Source of the DNA: Micromonospora coerulea | GTDB taxonomy: Bacteria; Actinomycetota; Actinomycetes; Mycobacteriales; Micromonosporaceae | Direction of reading: 5' to 3' | Length of the DNA stretch: 64,000 nucleotides | NCBI RefSeq assembly: GCF_016598485.1 | Contig: NZ_JAEMUW010000003.1 | Coordinates: 310,001-374,000 of the forward strand | Shown: piece after piece, positions 1 through 9,188 of the stretch | Layout: every line of letters begins with the position of its first letter | Position numbering within the stretch: the first letter of the stretch is position 1 | The notes under the pieces: generated by a model | Told to the model about the DNA's origin: nothing | What the model saw: only the letters and a program-made list of their open reading frames with translations | Database searches by the model: none | Program-made: the position numbers and the translations under genes

Positions 1-19
1 ATCTGATCGTCTCTCAGAT
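1..19. repeat. 6-bp inverted repeat at the window edge
   Basis: ATCTGA at 1-6 is mirrored by TCAGAT at 14-19, with a 7-base spacer. It may be the end of a terminator of an upstream gene or part of an operator; the arm could extend left of the window, which cannot be seen. Confidence 0.35.
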
Positions 20-28
20 CTCACTGTC

Positions 29-44
29 TTCACAACTTTGTGAA
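29..44. promoter_or_regulatory. Candidate operator upstream of the ABC exporter
   Basis: A perfect inverted repeat TTCACA-ACTT-TGTGAA lies 21 bases before the exporter start. Two-gene exporters of this type are often controlled by a TetR-family repressor, and such a dyad in the promoter region is what a dimeric repressor would use. The regulator gene is not in the window, so the assignment is inference. Confidence 0.4.
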
Positions 45-64
45 ACGAGTGTAACTTCCGAAGT

Positions 65-964
65 ATGGAAACTCCCATTGAGGTGTCCGGCCTCGTCAAG
101 ACCTTCGGCCGCACCCGGGCGCTCGACGGGCTCGACCTCTCCGTCCGGGCCGGCGAGGTGCACGGCTTCCTCGGTCCCAACGGCTCCGGCAAGTCGACCA
201 CCATCCGGGTGCTGCTCGGTCTGCTCCGGGCGGACGCGGGGGCCGTCCGACTGCTCGGCGGTGACCCCTGGCGGGACGCCGTCGCCCTGCACCGCCGGCT
301 GGCGTACGTCCCCGGTGACGTCACCCTCTGGCCCAACCTCTCCGGCGGCGAGGTGATCGACCTGCTCGGGCGGATGCGCGGCGGGCTCGACCCGAAGCGC
401 CGGGCCGAGCTGCTGGAGTCGTTCGAGCTGGATCCGCGCAAGAAGGGCCGGGCCTACTCCAAGGGCAACCGGCAGAAGGTCGGCCTGGTCGCCGCCCTCG
501 CCTCCGACGTCGAGCTGCTCATCCTCGACGAGCCGACCTCCGGGCTGGACCCGCTGATGGAGGGGGTCTTCCAGCAGTGGGTCGGCCGCGCCAAGGCCGA
601 CGGCCGGACGGTGCTGCTCTCCAGCCACATCCTGGCCGAGGTGGAGGCGCTCTGCGACCGGGTGACGATCATCCGCAACGGCCGGACCGTGGAGACCGGC
701 ACCCTCGGCGAGCTGCGCCACCTGCACCGCACCTCGATCGACGCCGAGCTCACCGGCCCGCTGGACGGGCTCGCCACCCTGCCCGGCGTGCACGACCTGC
801 GGGTCGACGGCAACCGGGTCCGCTTCGACGTGGACACCGTCGCGCTGGACGCGGCGCTGCGCCGGCTCACCGAGATCGGTGTCCGGAGCCTGGTCAGCCA
901 GCCGCCCACGCTGGAGGAGCTGTTCCTGCGGCACTACGAAACCACCGACGAGGTGGTCGCATGA
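65..964 (+). CDS. ABC transporter ATP-binding protein (drug-exporter type)
   Basis: 299-residue ATPase subunit of an ABC-2 type exporter. It has a Walker A motif GPNGSGKST near residue 40, a [11 protein letters not shown] signature region, a Walker B/D-loop [13 protein letters not shown], and an H-loop SSHIL. The C-terminal ~90 residues after the ATPase core match the regulatory extension typical of multidrug and polyketide exporter ATPases. The stop overlaps the start of the permease gene by four bases, so the two are translationally coupled. No clear Shine-Dalgarno precedes the ATG. Substrate unknown; the family usually exports antibiotics or lipids. Confidence 0.9.
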   Translation: METPIEVSGLVKTFGRTRALDGLDLSVRAGEVHGFLGPNGSGKSTTIRVLLGLLRADAGAVRLLGGDPWRDAVALHRRLAYVPGDVTLWPNLSGGEVIDLLGRMRGGLDPKRRAELLESFELDPRKKGRAYSKGNRQKVGLVAALASDVELLILDEPTSGLDPLMEGVFQQWVGRAKADGRTVLLSSHILAEVEALCDRVTIIRNGRTVETGTLGELRHLHRTSIDAELTGPLDGLATLPGVHDLRVDGNRVRFDVDTVALDAALRRLTEIGVRSLVSQPPTLEELFLRHYETTDEVVA

Positions 965-2553
965 GCACCCTCACCGGCACCCGCCACCTGGTCCGGCTGA
1001 TCCTGCGCCGGGACCGCGTCCTGCTCCCGCTCTGGGTGCTGGTCCTCGCCGTGCTGCCCGTCTCGTACGCGAAGAGCTTCTTCGCGCTCTTCTCCACCGC
1101 CGCCGAGCGGGCCGCGTACGCCTCCGGCACCGCCCGCAACCCGTCGATCGTCGCCCTGCTCGGCCCCGTGTACGGCGAGAGCGTCGGGGCGCTGACCGCC
1201 CAGCGCGGCGGTTTCCTGCTGGTGATCGTCGCGCTGGCCAGCCTGCTCACCGTGATCCGGCACACCCGCACCGAGGAGGAGGCCGGCCGGCGGGAGCTGC
1301 TCGGCGGCACCGTGCTCGGCCGGCACGCCGGGCTGACCGCCGCCCTGCTGGTGACGTACGCCGCCGACCTGCTGCTCGGCCTGGTCACCGCCGTCGGGCT
1401 GCTCGGCACCGGCCTCCCGGCCGCCGGCTCGCTGGCGTACGGGCTCGGCACCGCGCTGGTGGGCGTCGTCTTCGCCACCGTCGGCGGGCTCGCCGCGCAG
1501 CTCACCGAGACGGCGGGCGGCGCGCGCGGGATCGGGATCGCCGTCCTCGGGGCGGCCTTCGGGCTCCGGCTGGTCGGGGACACCGCCCGCAACGACTGGC
1601 CGAGCTGGCTGTCCCCGCTCGGCTGGGCGCCCCGACTGCGGGCCTACGAGGGGGAGCGCTGGTGGGTGCTGGCGCTGCCGCTGGCGGTGACCGTGCTGCT
1701 CGCCGCGGCCGCGTACCGCATCTCGGTGCGCCGGGACCTGGGCGCCGGGCTGCTGCCGCCCCGGCTCGGGCCGGCCACCGCCGGGCCGGCCCTGTCCGGG
1801 CCGTTCGGCCTGGCCTGGCGCCTGCACCGGGGGCAGCTGCTCTGGTGGTCGGTCGGCTTCGGCCTGCTCGGTCTGATCCTGGGCGGGGCGGCGGAGGCCG
1901 CCGGGAAGTCGGTCGAGGGCAACCCGCAGCTGGAGCAGATCATGGCCCGCCTCGGCGGCGCGTCCGGGCTCGCGGAGGCGTACCTCGGTGCCACGCTGAG
2001 CCTGGCCGGGCTGGCCGCCGCCGGGTACGGCATCCAAGCCGCGCTCCGGATGCGGGCCGAGGAGACCGGCGGGCTGGCCGAGCCGGTGCTGGCCACCGGC
2101 GTGCACCGGACCGGCTGGCTGCTGTCGCACCTGCTCTTCGCCCTGCTCGGCCCGGTGCTGGTGCTCGCCGTCACCGGGTTCACCACCGGCCTGACCTACG
2201 GGCTGAGCGTGCGGAACGTGCCGGGCGAGCTGCCCCGGCTGGTCGGCGCCGGGCTGGCCCAGGTGCCCGCCGCCTGGGTGCTGGCCGGTTTCGCGGTGCT
2301 GCTCTACGGGCTGCTGCCCCGGCTCGCCTCGATGGCCTGGGCGGTGCTCGCGGTCTGCGTGCTGCTCGGTCAGCTCGGCGCGGTGCTGGAGCTGAGCCAG
2401 TGGCTGCTGGATCTCTCCCCGTTCACCCACACTCCGCAGGTGCTGCGTGACCAGTGGCCCGCCACCCCGCTCTGGGCGCTCTCCGCGCTGGCCCTGCTGC
2501 TGGCGGCGGCCGGCCTGACCGCCTTCCGCCGCCGCGACCTGCCCACCACCTGA
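961..2553 (+). CDS. ABC transporter permease, partner of the preceding ATPase
   Basis: 530-residue, very hydrophobic integral membrane protein with about twelve predicted transmembrane segments in two similar halves (roughly residues 20-260 and 280-525), the layout of polyketide-antibiotic exporter permeases. The ATG at 961 sits inside ATGA, which overlaps the stop of the ATPase gene; this fixes the start, although the frame stays open further upstream. Together with the ATPase it should form an export pump in the cytoplasmic membrane. Substrate cannot be read from the sequence. Confidence 0.87.
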   Translation: MSTLTGTRHLVRLILRRDRVLLPLWVLVLAVLPVSYAKSFFALFSTAAERAAYASGTARNPSIVALLGPVYGESVGALTAQRGGFLLVIVALASLLTVIRHTRTEEEAGRRELLGGTVLGRHAGLTAALLVTYAADLLLGLVTAVGLLGTGLPAAGSLAYGLGTALVGVVFATVGGLAAQLTETAGGARGIGIAVLGAAFGLRLVGDTARNDWPSWLSPLGWAPRLRAYEGERWWVLALPLAVTVLLAAAAYRISVRRDLGAGLLPPRLGPATAGPALSGPFGLAWRLHRGQLLWWSVGFGLLGLILGGAAEAAGKSVEGNPQLEQIMARLGGASGLAEAYLGATLSLAGLAAAGYGIQAALRMRAEETGGLAEPVLATGVHRTGWLLSHLLFALLGPVLVLAVTGFTTGLTYGLSVRNVPGELPRLVGAGLAQVPAAWVLAGFAVLLYGLLPRLASMAWAVLAVCVLLGQLGAVLELSQWLLDLSPFTHTPQVLRDQWPATPLWALSALALLLAAAGLTAFRRRDLPTT

Positions 2554-2566
2554 CCCTGCCACCGTT

Positions 2567-2620
2567 GATCAAGAGGTCTGCGTCGGGCATCCGGCTCCGG
2601 ATGAGGCAGGCCTCTTGATC
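2567..2620. terminator. Nested hairpin between exporter and STAS gene
   Basis: GATCAAGAGG (2567-2576) pairs perfectly with CCTCTTGATC (2611-2620). Inside it, CATCCGG-CT-CCGGATG (2588-2603) forms a second stem. It lies between convergent genes and could terminate both. The outer arm also looks like a dispersed intergenic repeat of this genus; only a genome-wide search could show that. Confidence 0.55.
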
Positions 2621-2645
2621 GGCCGAGGGGCTCGCGGGATGCGGG

Positions 2646-2978
2646 TCAGGAGGCGGTCTCGTTGCGGATCATCAGGGCGGAGCGGAGGCCGGTGATGTCC
2701 AGGACCCGGAGGAGGAAGTCGCCGACGTTGCTCAGCACCAGCAGGCTCTGCGCATGGCTGGCCTTGCGGCTGAGCACGACGAGGGTGCCGAGGCCCTGCG
2801 AGTCGCAGAAGGTCACCCCGCCCAGGTCGAGCACGATGCGGGGTGGGGGATCGGCCAGCACCTCATTGACGACGGTCGACAGCTGGGCGGCCGTGAGCAT
2901 GTCGATCTCACCGGCCAGGCGAAGCACAGCTTCGTCGCCCGTTCGGTGTACGGTGATGGACAGTTCGGCACGATCCAC
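2646..2978 (-). CDS. STAS-domain anti-sigma factor antagonist
   Basis: 110-residue single-domain STAS protein of the SpoIIAA/RsbV family. These proteins release an alternative sigma factor by binding its anti-sigma kinase and are switched off by serine phosphorylation. The phosphoacceptor region reads VTFCDSQGLGTL, with Ser in the DSxGL position. The GTG start at 2978 gives a normal family length. No anti-sigma kinase or sigma gene lies nearby, so the partner must be elsewhere. Transcribed convergently to the ABC exporter and divergently from hemL. The family call is firm, the sigma target unknown. Confidence 0.85.
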   Translation of the reverse strand: MDRAELSITVHRTGDEAVLRLAGEIDMLTAAQLSTVVNEVLADPPPRIVLDLGGVTFCDSQGLGTLVVLSRKASHAQSLLVLSNVGDFLLRVLDITGLRSALMIRNETAS

Positions 2979-3112
2979 CCGGTCACCCTATCGCGACCTC
3001 GACCACCCGGCCCGCCGAGCGGGTGCCGCTGGCGTCCCGCCGGGTGAGCCCGGTAACCCCGGTGCGGGGTGGCTGCCGATTCGCCGTCCGGCGCTGACAC
3101 AATGACGAAATC

Positions 3113-4459
3113 GTGACCGATACCTTTTCCCCCGGATCCGGCCGCTACCCGGCCGACGCGCCGGCCTCCGAGGCCCTGTTCGACCGCGCCAAGGCCATCG
3201 TGCCCGGCGGGGTGAACTCCCCCGTGCGCGCGTTCCGTGCCGTCGGTGGCACGCCGCGCTTCATGGTCCGGGGGGAGGGTCCCTGGATGTACGACGCCGA
3301 CGGCCGGCGCTACGTCGACCTGGTCTGCTCGTGGGGGCCGCTGATCCTCGGCCACGCGCACCCCGAGGTGGTGGAGGCCGTCCGCGAGGCGGCCACGTTG
3401 GGCACCAGCTTCGGCACGCCCACCCCCGGCGAGGTGGAACTGGCCGCCGAGATCGTCGACCGCACCCCGGTCGAGCAGGTCCGACTGGTCAACTCCGGCA
3501 CCGAGGCCACCATGTCGGCGATCCGGCTGGCCCGCGGCTTCACCGGTCGGCCGAAGATCATCAAGTTCTCCGGCTGCTACCACGGCCACTCCGATGCGCT
3601 GCTCGCCGCCGCCGGCTCCGGCGTGGCCACCCTCGGCCTGCCCGACTCGCCGGGCGTCACCGGCGCGGCGGCCGGCGACACCATCGTGCTGCCGTACAAC
3701 GACCTCACCGCGGTCGAGGCGGCCTTCGCGGCCGAGGGGCCGCACATCGCGGCGATCATCACCGAGGCCGCCGCCGGCAACATGGGCGTGGTCGCGCCGC
3801 GCGACGGGTTCAACCAGCGGCTCGCGGCGATCGCCCACGCGTACGGCGCGCTGCTCATCGTCGACGAGGTGATGACCGGGTTCCGGGTCTCCCGCGCCGG
3901 CTGGCACGGCGTCGACCCGTCCGACGCCGACCTGTGGACGTACGGGAAGGTGATGGGTGGCGGCCTGCCCGCCGCGGCCTTCGGCGGGCGCACGGAGATC
4001 ATGTCCAGGCTCGCCCCGGCCGGCCCGGTCTACCAGGCCGGCACCCTCTCCGGTAACCCGCTGGCCTGCGCCGCCGGCCTGGCCACGCTCCGGCTCGCCG
4101 ACGACGCGCTCTACCGGAAGCTCGACGACACGGCCGCCGTCGTGGGCAAGCTCGCCGCCGACGCGCTGGCCGCCGCCGGGGTCCCGCACCGCCTGTCGTA
4201 CGCGGGCAGCATGTTCTCGATCTTCTTCACCGACGCCGACGTGGTCGACTACGACAGCGCCCGCACCCAGCAGGTGCCCGCGTTCAAGGCGTTCTTCCAC
4301 GCGATGCTCGCCGCCGGCGTCTACCTGCCGCCGAGCGCGTTCGAGTCGTGGTTCGTGTCGGCGGCGCTGGACGACGCCGCCCTGGAGCAGATCGCCGCCG
4401 CCCTGCCGGGTGCGGCGACGGCGGCGGCAGCGGCGGGTCACGGGGGGGTAGGGACGTGA
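3113..4459 (+). CDS. hemL: Glutamate-1-semialdehyde 2,1-aminomutase
   Basis: 448-residue PLP enzyme that converts glutamate-1-semialdehyde to 5-aminolevulinate, the C5-route precursor of heme and cobalamin. Hallmarks are [10 protein letters not shown] near the N terminus, the substrate loop [10 protein letters not shown], the cofactor aspartate region [10 protein letters not shown] and the Schiff-base lysine K279 in TYGKVMGGG. Starts with GTG at 3113. It heads an operon with a histidine phosphatase and the cytochrome c maturation genes, linking heme supply with its use. The same order is known in Mycobacterium tuberculosis (Rv0524-Rv0529). The last ~15 residues are Ala-rich and not conserved. 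Confidence 0.96.
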   Translation: MTDTFSPGSGRYPADAPASEALFDRAKAIVPGGVNSPVRAFRAVGGTPRFMVRGEGPWMYDADGRRYVDLVCSWGPLILGHAHPEVVEAVREAATLGTSFGTPTPGEVELAAEIVDRTPVEQVRLVNSGTEATMSAIRLARGFTGRPKIIKFSGCYHGHSDALLAAAGSGVATLGLPDSPGVTGAAAGDTIVLPYNDLTAVEAAFAAEGPHIAAIITEAAAGNMGVVAPRDGFNQRLAAIAHAYGALLIVDEVMTGFRVSRAGWHGVDPSDADLWTYGKVMGGGLPAAAFGGRTEIMSRLAPAGPVYQAGTLSGNPLACAAGLATLRLADDALYRKLDDTAAVVGKLAADALAAAGVPHRLSYAGSMFSIFFTDADVVDYDSARTQQVPAFKAFFHAMLAAGVYLPPSAFESWFVSAALDDAALEQIAAALPGAATAAAAAGHGGVGT

Positions 4460-5103
4460 GCGAGACGGTGGTCCACGTGCTGCGGCACGGCGAGGTGTAC
4501 AACCCGGAGGGCATCCTCTACGGCCGGCTGCCCGGCTTCCGCCTCTCCGAGCTGGGCGTCCAGATGGCCAAGGCCGCGGCGCAGGGGCTCGCCGAGCGGA
4601 ACGTCGTGCACGTGGTGGCCAGCCCGCTGGAGCGCGCCCAGCAGACCGCCGAGCCGATTGCCGGGCAGTTCGGCCTGCCGGTCGGGGTGGACGAGCGGCT
4701 GATCGAGAGCGCCAACTGGTTCGAGGGTAAGAAGGTCTCGCCGGGCGACGGCTCGTTCCGCGACCCGCGCAACTGGTGGGTGCTGCGCGACCCGGTCACC
4801 CCGTCCTGGGGCGAGGCGTACCAGGCCATCGCGGAGCGGATGTTCGCCGCGCTGCACGCCGCCCGGGTCGCCGCCGAGGGGCGCGAGGCGGTGCTGGTCT
4901 CCCACCAACTCCCGATCTGGACGCTGCGCCGGTACGTCGAGCGCAAGCGGCTCTGGCACGACCCCCGCAAGCGGCAGTGCGGGCTGGCCAGCCTCACCTC
5001 GTTCCACTTCGACGGCGCCAAGGTCGTCGGCATCGGCTACTCCGAGCCGGCGGCCCACCTGATCGCGATCTCGCCGACCGCCCGGACGGCCAAGGGGGCC
5101 TGA
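4456..5103 (+). CDS. Histidine phosphatase family protein
   Basis: 215-residue member of the phosphoglycerate mutase-like histidine phosphatase superfamily. The catalytic RHG motif is in [10 protein letters not shown] near residue 10, a conserved arginine follows in [12 protein letters not shown], and the second histidine is in [13 protein letters not shown] at 4456 overlaps the hemL stop by four bases. The conserved place between hemL and the thioredoxin-like gene suggests a role linked to heme or respiration, but the substrate is not known. It is unlikely to be a glycolytic mutase because of context and length. Confidence 0.88.
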   Translation: MSETVVHVLRHGEVYNPEGILYGRLPGFRLSELGVQMAKAAAQGLAERNVVHVVASPLERAQQTAEPIAGQFGLPVGVDERLIESANWFEGKKVSPGDGSFRDPRNWWVLRDPVTPSWGEAYQAIAERMFAALHAARVAAEGREAVLVSHQLPIWTLRRYVERKRLWHDPRKRQCGLASLTSFHFDGAKVVGIGYSEPAAHLIAISPTARTAKGA

Positions 5104-5675
5104 TGCGCACCCGGAGGCCCCTCGCCGCCCTGCTCGCCGCCGTCGCCGTCGCGACGGCGCTGGTCGGCTGCACCGCCGGCAGCGAGGAGAGCAAGTGCGC
5201 CAACTCCGGCGGCATCATCGAGTGCGCCCCGGACCAGCGTTCGGCGGCCCCGAAGATCGCCGGTGAGCTGCTCGCCGGCGGCAACTACGACGTCGCGCAG
5301 GCCCGCGGCCAGGTCGTCGTACTGAACTTCTGGGGCTCCTGGTGTGCGCCCTGCCGGGCGGAGGCCGACGACCTGGAGGCCACCTACCAGGCCACCAAGG
5401 GCGCCGGGGTGACCTTCCTCGGCATCAACGTGCAGGACAGCAAGGACAAGGCGGCCGCCTTCGAGGAGGGCCGGGTCACCTACCCGAGCCTCTTCGACCC
5501 GGCCAGCCGGCTCGCGCTGGCCCTGGACATCCCGCCGAACACCATCCCGGCCACCGTCGTCCTGGACCGGGACGGCCGGATCGCCACGGTGATCCGGGCC
5601 GCCGTCACCCAGGAGGGCCTGCGGCCGATCGTCGAGCGGGTCGCCGCCGAGCAAACGGTCTCCGGATCCCGCTGA
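5103..5675 (+). CDS. resA: TlpA/ResA-like thiol-disulfide oxidoreductase lipoprotein
   Basis: 190-residue exported thioredoxin-fold protein. The N terminus is a lipoprotein signal with lipobox LVGC near residue 22. The active site WCAPC lies in LNFWGSWCAPCRAE, and the cis-proline loop region is NTIPATVV. In System II cytochrome c maturation, ResA reduces the apocytochrome CxxCH cysteines before heme attachment, using electrons from CcdA, encoded next. ATG at 5103 overlaps the preceding stop by one base (TGATG). Symbol by homology; the family is broad, but context makes the role probable. Confidence 0.88.
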   Translation: MRTRRPLAALLAAVAVATALVGCTAGSEESKCANSGGIIECAPDQRSAAPKIAGELLAGGNYDVAQARGQVVVLNFWGSWCAPCRAEADDLEATYQATKGAGVTFLGINVQDSKDKAAAFEEGRVTYPSLFDPASRLALALDIPPNTIPATVVLDRDGRIATVIRAAVTQEGLRPIVERVAAEQTVSGSR

Positions 5676-6535
5676 TGGGCGACGCGTTCCGCGAGGTCGC
5701 CCAGTCGGGGCCGCTGCTGCTGGCCATCGGCGCGGCGGCGCTCGCCGGCCTGGTCAGCTTCCTCAGCCCGTGCGTCCTGCCGCTGATGCCGGGCTACCTG
5801 TCGTACGTCACCGGCCTGGCCGGCGCCGACCTGGAGGGCCGGGCGCGGACCGAGGCCCGGCCGGCCGGCGGGGCTGCCCCGACCGACGCCCAGGCCGGCG
5901 GCGGGGTGGCGGTGGCGGCCGGTGGGGTGGCCGTCGCGGCCCGGCCGGCGGCCGCAGTCAAGGGGCGGGTGCTCGCCGGGACGCTGCTCTTCGTCGCCGG
6001 CTTCACCGCGGTCTTCACCGCCACCGCGATCCTCTTCTCCAGCGTCGGCAAGGTCTTCTTCCAGCACGAACGCGCGCTGGAGATCGCCATCGGCGCGCTG
6101 GTGGTGGTGCTCGGGCTCGGCTACCTCGGCGTGATCCCCGGCATGCAGCGGGAGTTCCGGATCAACCGGTTGCCCGCCGCCGGGCTGCTGGGCGCCCCGG
6201 TCCTCGGCGCGGTCTTCGCGCTCAGCTGGCTGCCCTGCACCGGCCCGACACTCGGCGCGGTGCTCGGCATGGCCACGGTCGGCGGGCAGACCGACCGCGC
6301 CGTGGTGCTGGCCGTGGCGTACTGCCTCGGGCTGGGGACACCGTTCGTCGTCTTCGGGCTGGGCTTCCACCGCCTGCTCGGGGTCTTCCGCGCCGTCCGG
6401 CGCAACAGCCGCTGGGTCACCCGGATCGGCGGCGCCCTGCTGATCATCATCGGCCTGGCGCTGGTCACCGGCGGCTGGCAGAGCTTCGTGATCTGGTTGC
6501 AGACGCACGTCGGCGTGGGCGAGGTGAGCATCTGA
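5675..6535 (+). CDS. ccdA: Cytochrome c biogenesis protein CcdA
   Basis: 286-residue polytopic membrane protein that carries electrons across the membrane to ResA. The two redox cysteines are visible: one in FLSPCVLPLMPGY (first transmembrane helix) and one in LSWLPCTGPTLGA (fourth). Six helices are predicted. Between helices 1 and 2 there is an Ala/Gly/Val-rich linker of about 45 residues (near residues 50-95), longer than in short CcdA proteins. ATG at 5675 overlaps the resA stop by one base, as does its own stop with resB. Confidence 0.93.
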   Translation: MGDAFREVAQSGPLLLAIGAAALAGLVSFLSPCVLPLMPGYLSYVTGLAGADLEGRARTEARPAGGAAPTDAQAGGGVAVAAGGVAVAARPAAAVKGRVLAGTLLFVAGFTAVFTATAILFSSVGKVFFQHERALEIAIGALVVVLGLGYLGVIPGMQREFRINRLPAAGLLGAPVLGAVFALSWLPCTGPTLGAVLGMATVGGQTDRAVVLAVAYCLGLGTPFVVFGLGFHRLLGVFRAVRRNSRWVTRIGGALLIIIGLALVTGGWQSFVIWLQTHVGVGEVSI

Positions 6536-8151
6536 TGACGACCGTGGACGAGCGGCCGGCCGCGCCGGCCGGGGCGCCGCGGCGACGGGTCAACCCGGTG
6601 CTGGCCCTGCTGCGCAACTCGTGGCGGCAGCTGACCAGCATGCGTACCGCGCTGATCCTGCTCTTCCTGCTCGCGGTCGCCGCCATCCCCGGCTCGGTGC
6701 TGCCGCAGCGTGGGGTCAACCCGGAGAACGTCAACCGGTACTTCATCGACCACCCCGACCTGGCCCCGAAGCTCGACCGGATCGGCGCCTTCGCGGTCTT
6801 CGGCTCGATCTGGTTCTCCGCGATCTACCTGCTGCTCTTCACCTCGCTGGTCGGCTGCATCCTGCCCCGGATCCGGGATCACCTGCGGGCGCTGCGGTCC
6901 CGGCCGCCGGCCGCGCCGAAGCGGCTCGACCGGCTGCCCCAGCACGCGGTGCTGGCGGCCCCGGCCACCGCGGATGCGCAGGCGATCGCCGCCGTGCTGC
7001 GCCGCCGCCGGTGGCGGGTCCAGGTGCGCGGGAACGAGGTCTCCGCCGAGAAGGGATACCTCAAGGAGACCGGCAACCTGCTCTTCCACATCTCGCTGGT
7101 CGCCGTGCTGCTCGGGGTCGCGCTCGGTTCCTGGTACGGCTGGCACGGCAACCGGCTGCTCGTCGCGGGCGCCGAGAACGCGTTCTGCAACACCCGGCAG
7201 CAGTACAGCGAGGCGTCCCTGGGCCCGCGCGTGGACAGCGCCGACCTGCCGCCGTTCTGCCTCACCCTGGACGACTTCCACGCGAAGTTCCTGCCGTCCG
7301 GTCAGCCGGCCAGCTTCCGGGCCACGGTGACGGTGGACGAGCCGGACGGGTCGAAGCGGACCGCCGACTTCTCGGTCAATTCGCCGCTGCGGCTCGGCTC
7401 GGCCAACGTCTACCTGCTCGGGCACGGGTACGCCCCGATCCTCAAGTACACCGACAGGTACGGCCGGAGCCAGACCAGCACGGTGCCGTTCCTGACCACC
7501 GGCGACGCGAACCTCACCGGCGAGGGCGTGGCCGCCTTCCCGGACGCCAACGTCGACCCGAAGACCGGCAAGCGGGCGCCGGACCAGCAGGTCGCCTTCG
7601 ACGGGCTCTACCTGCCGACCGCCCCGGACGCCGCGCCGTTCGTCGCGTCGGCCTTCCCCGAGGAGCGGAACCCGGCGGTCGTGCTGGTCGCCTACCGGGG
7701 CAATCTCGGGCTGGACGCCGGGATCCCCGGGTCGGTCTACAAGCTCGATCAGCGGCAGGTCGACAACGGCAAGCTCAAGCAGCTCGGCGACAAGAAGCTC
7801 GGCGTCGGCGAGAAGTGGACCCTGGACGACGGCAGCACGCTGGAGTTCCTCGGCACCAAGCCGTACGTCACCCTCGCCGTCCGGTACGCGCCGGGGCAGT
7901 CGCTGCTGCTCGCCGCCTGCGTGGTGCTGCTCGCCGGGCTGATGGGTTCCCTCTTCGGCCGGCGGCGGCGGGTCTGGTTCCGGGTGACGCCCCCGGACAG
8001 TGGATCTCCGACGAACGGTAGTAGCTTGGTGGAGGCCGGTGGCCTGCCGCGCACCGAGCATCCAGGATTCGCCGACGAGTTCGCCCAGCTGGTCGCCGCG
8101 GTCCGCGACGACGAGCGGGGCGCCGGGCGGGCGCGAGAAGGAGTCGAGTGA
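6535..8151 (+). CDS. resB: ResB-like cytochrome c biogenesis protein
   Basis: 538-residue membrane protein with three N-terminal transmembrane helices (within residues 30-210), a large extracytoplasmic domain (about 215-455) and a final helix (about 455-475). A polar cytoplasmic tail follows. ResB (Ccs1) forms the heme-handling synthase complex with CcsB, encoded immediately downstream. The start overlaps the ccdA stop by one base and the stop overlaps the ccsB start. The large soluble domain carries the conserved SPLRLGSANVYLLGHGYAP region of the family. Confidence 0.92.
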   Translation: MTTVDERPAAPAGAPRRRVNPVLALLRNSWRQLTSMRTALILLFLLAVAAIPGSVLPQRGVNPENVNRYFIDHPDLAPKLDRIGAFAVFGSIWFSAIYLLLFTSLVGCILPRIRDHLRALRSRPPAAPKRLDRLPQHAVLAAPATADAQAIAAVLRRRRWRVQVRGNEVSAEKGYLKETGNLLFHISLVAVLLGVALGSWYGWHGNRLLVAGAENAFCNTRQQYSEASLGPRVDSADLPPFCLTLDDFHAKFLPSGQPASFRATVTVDEPDGSKRTADFSVNSPLRLGSANVYLLGHGYAPILKYTDRYGRSQTSTVPFLTTGDANLTGEGVAAFPDANVDPKTGKRAPDQQVAFDGLYLPTAPDAAPFVASAFPEERNPAVVLVAYRGNLGLDAGIPGSVYKLDQRQVDNGKLKQLGDKKLGVGEKWTLDDGSTLEFLGTKPYVTLAVRYAPGQSLLLAACVVLLAGLMGSLFGRRRRVWFRVTPPDSGSPTNGSSLVEAGGLPRTEHPGFADEFAQLVAAVRDDERGAGRAREGVE

Positions 8152-9131
8152 TGTCCGCACTCTCCGACCAGCTGATCATGTACGCGACCCTGACCTACCT
8201 CGTCGCGATGATCAGCCATGCCGTCGAGTACGCCCTCGGCAACGCCCGGGCGGTGTCGGCGAAGGCGGCCACCCCGGCCCGCGAGCTGGTCGGCGCCGGC
8301 GTCGGCGGTGCCGGCGGGACGGTCGAGGAGCCGGTCACCCCGGCCGAGTCCCGGCACAGCCGCTCGGCAGCCCGGGCCGCCCTGGCCGGGCGGATCGCCA
8401 CCTGGCTCACCACGCTCGCCGTCGCGCTGCACCTGGGCGCGGTGGTCAGCCGGGGCATCGCCGCCGAGCGGATGCCCTGGGGCAACATGTACGAGTTCGT
8501 GCTGACCGTCACCTTCATCGGGGCTGCGGCCTGGCTCGCGGTGCTCTGGAAGCAGCCGTCGCTGCGTCGGCTCGGGCTGTTCCTCACCCTGGTCATGGTG
8601 CTGCTGCTGGCGTTCGCCCAGTTCAAGTTCTACGTGCAGGTCTCGCCGCTGATGCCGGCGCTCCAGTCGTACTGGTTCGTCGTCCACGTGTCGACGATCA
8701 TCTTCGCCTCCGGCATCTTCCTGCTCGGCGTGGTGCCGGCGGTGGCGTACCTGATGCGGGCCGGCTGGGAGCAGGGGCGGCGCAGCTTCCCGTACACGCT
8801 GGCCCGCCGGCTGCCGGCGGCGGCCGGACTGGAGCGGATGACCTTCGCGCTGCACGCCTTCGCCTTCCCGATCTTCACCTTCGCGGTGATCGCCGGGGCG
8901 ATCTGGGCCGAGGCGGCCTGGGGTCGGGCGTGGGGCTGGGACCCGAAGGAGACCTGGGCGTTCATCTCCTGGGTGGTCTACGCCGGCTACCTGCACGCCC
9001 GGGCGACCCCGAGCATCAAGCGGAACGTGGCCACCTGGATCGCCATCCTCGGCTTCCTGACCATGCTGATGAACCTGTTCGGGGTGAACTTCTTCTTCAC
9101 CGGCCTGCACTCGTACGCCGGCGTCAGCTGA
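8151..9131 (+). CDS. ccsB: Cytochrome c biogenesis protein CcsB (CcsA family, heme lyase subunit)
   Basis: 326-residue integral membrane protein carrying the tryptophan-rich heme-binding signature of the family in WGWDPKETWAFISW, plus histidines expected to ligate heme in LHARATPSIKRN and in the N-terminal half. With ResB it attaches heme to apocytochrome c outside the membrane. ATG at 8151 is preferred over GTG at 8148 because GAGAAGGAG (8134-8142) lies at normal distance. It ends the operon; a strong hairpin follows at 9133-9178. A ~45-residue soluble insert separates helices 1 and 2. Confidence 0.94.
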   Translation: MSALSDQLIMYATLTYLVAMISHAVEYALGNARAVSAKAATPARELVGAGVGGAGGTVEEPVTPAESRHSRSAARAALAGRIATWLTTLAVALHLGAVVSRGIAAERMPWGNMYEFVLTVTFIGAAAWLAVLWKQPSLRRLGLFLTLVMVLLLAFAQFKFYVQVSPLMPALQSYWFVVHVSTIIFASGIFLLGVVPAVAYLMRAGWEQGRRSFPYTLARRLPAAAGLERMTFALHAFAFPIFTFAVIAGAIWAEAAWGRAWGWDPKETWAFISWVVYAGYLHARATPSIKRNVATWIAILGFLTMLMNLFGVNFFFTGLHSYAGVS

Positions 9132-9132
9132 C

Positions 9133-9178
9133 CGACGCCGACCGCCGGGAGCCCTCGGGGTCCCCGGCGGTCGCGTCG
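9133..9178. terminator. Bidirectional terminator hairpin after ccsB
   Basis: CGACG (9133-9137) plus CGACCGCCGGG (9139-9149) pairs with CCCGGCGGTCG (9163-9173) plus CGTCG (9174-9178): 16 base pairs with one bulged C, followed by TTT. It lies between the convergent ccsB and the secreted-protein gene. Confidence 0.75.
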
Positions 9179-9188
9179 TTTCCGGGAA

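Noticed and set aside
29..44. Rex-like site before the ABC exporter
   Set aside because: The half-sites are in the reverse order (TTCACA...TGTGAA) compared with the Rex consensus TGTGAA...TTCACA.
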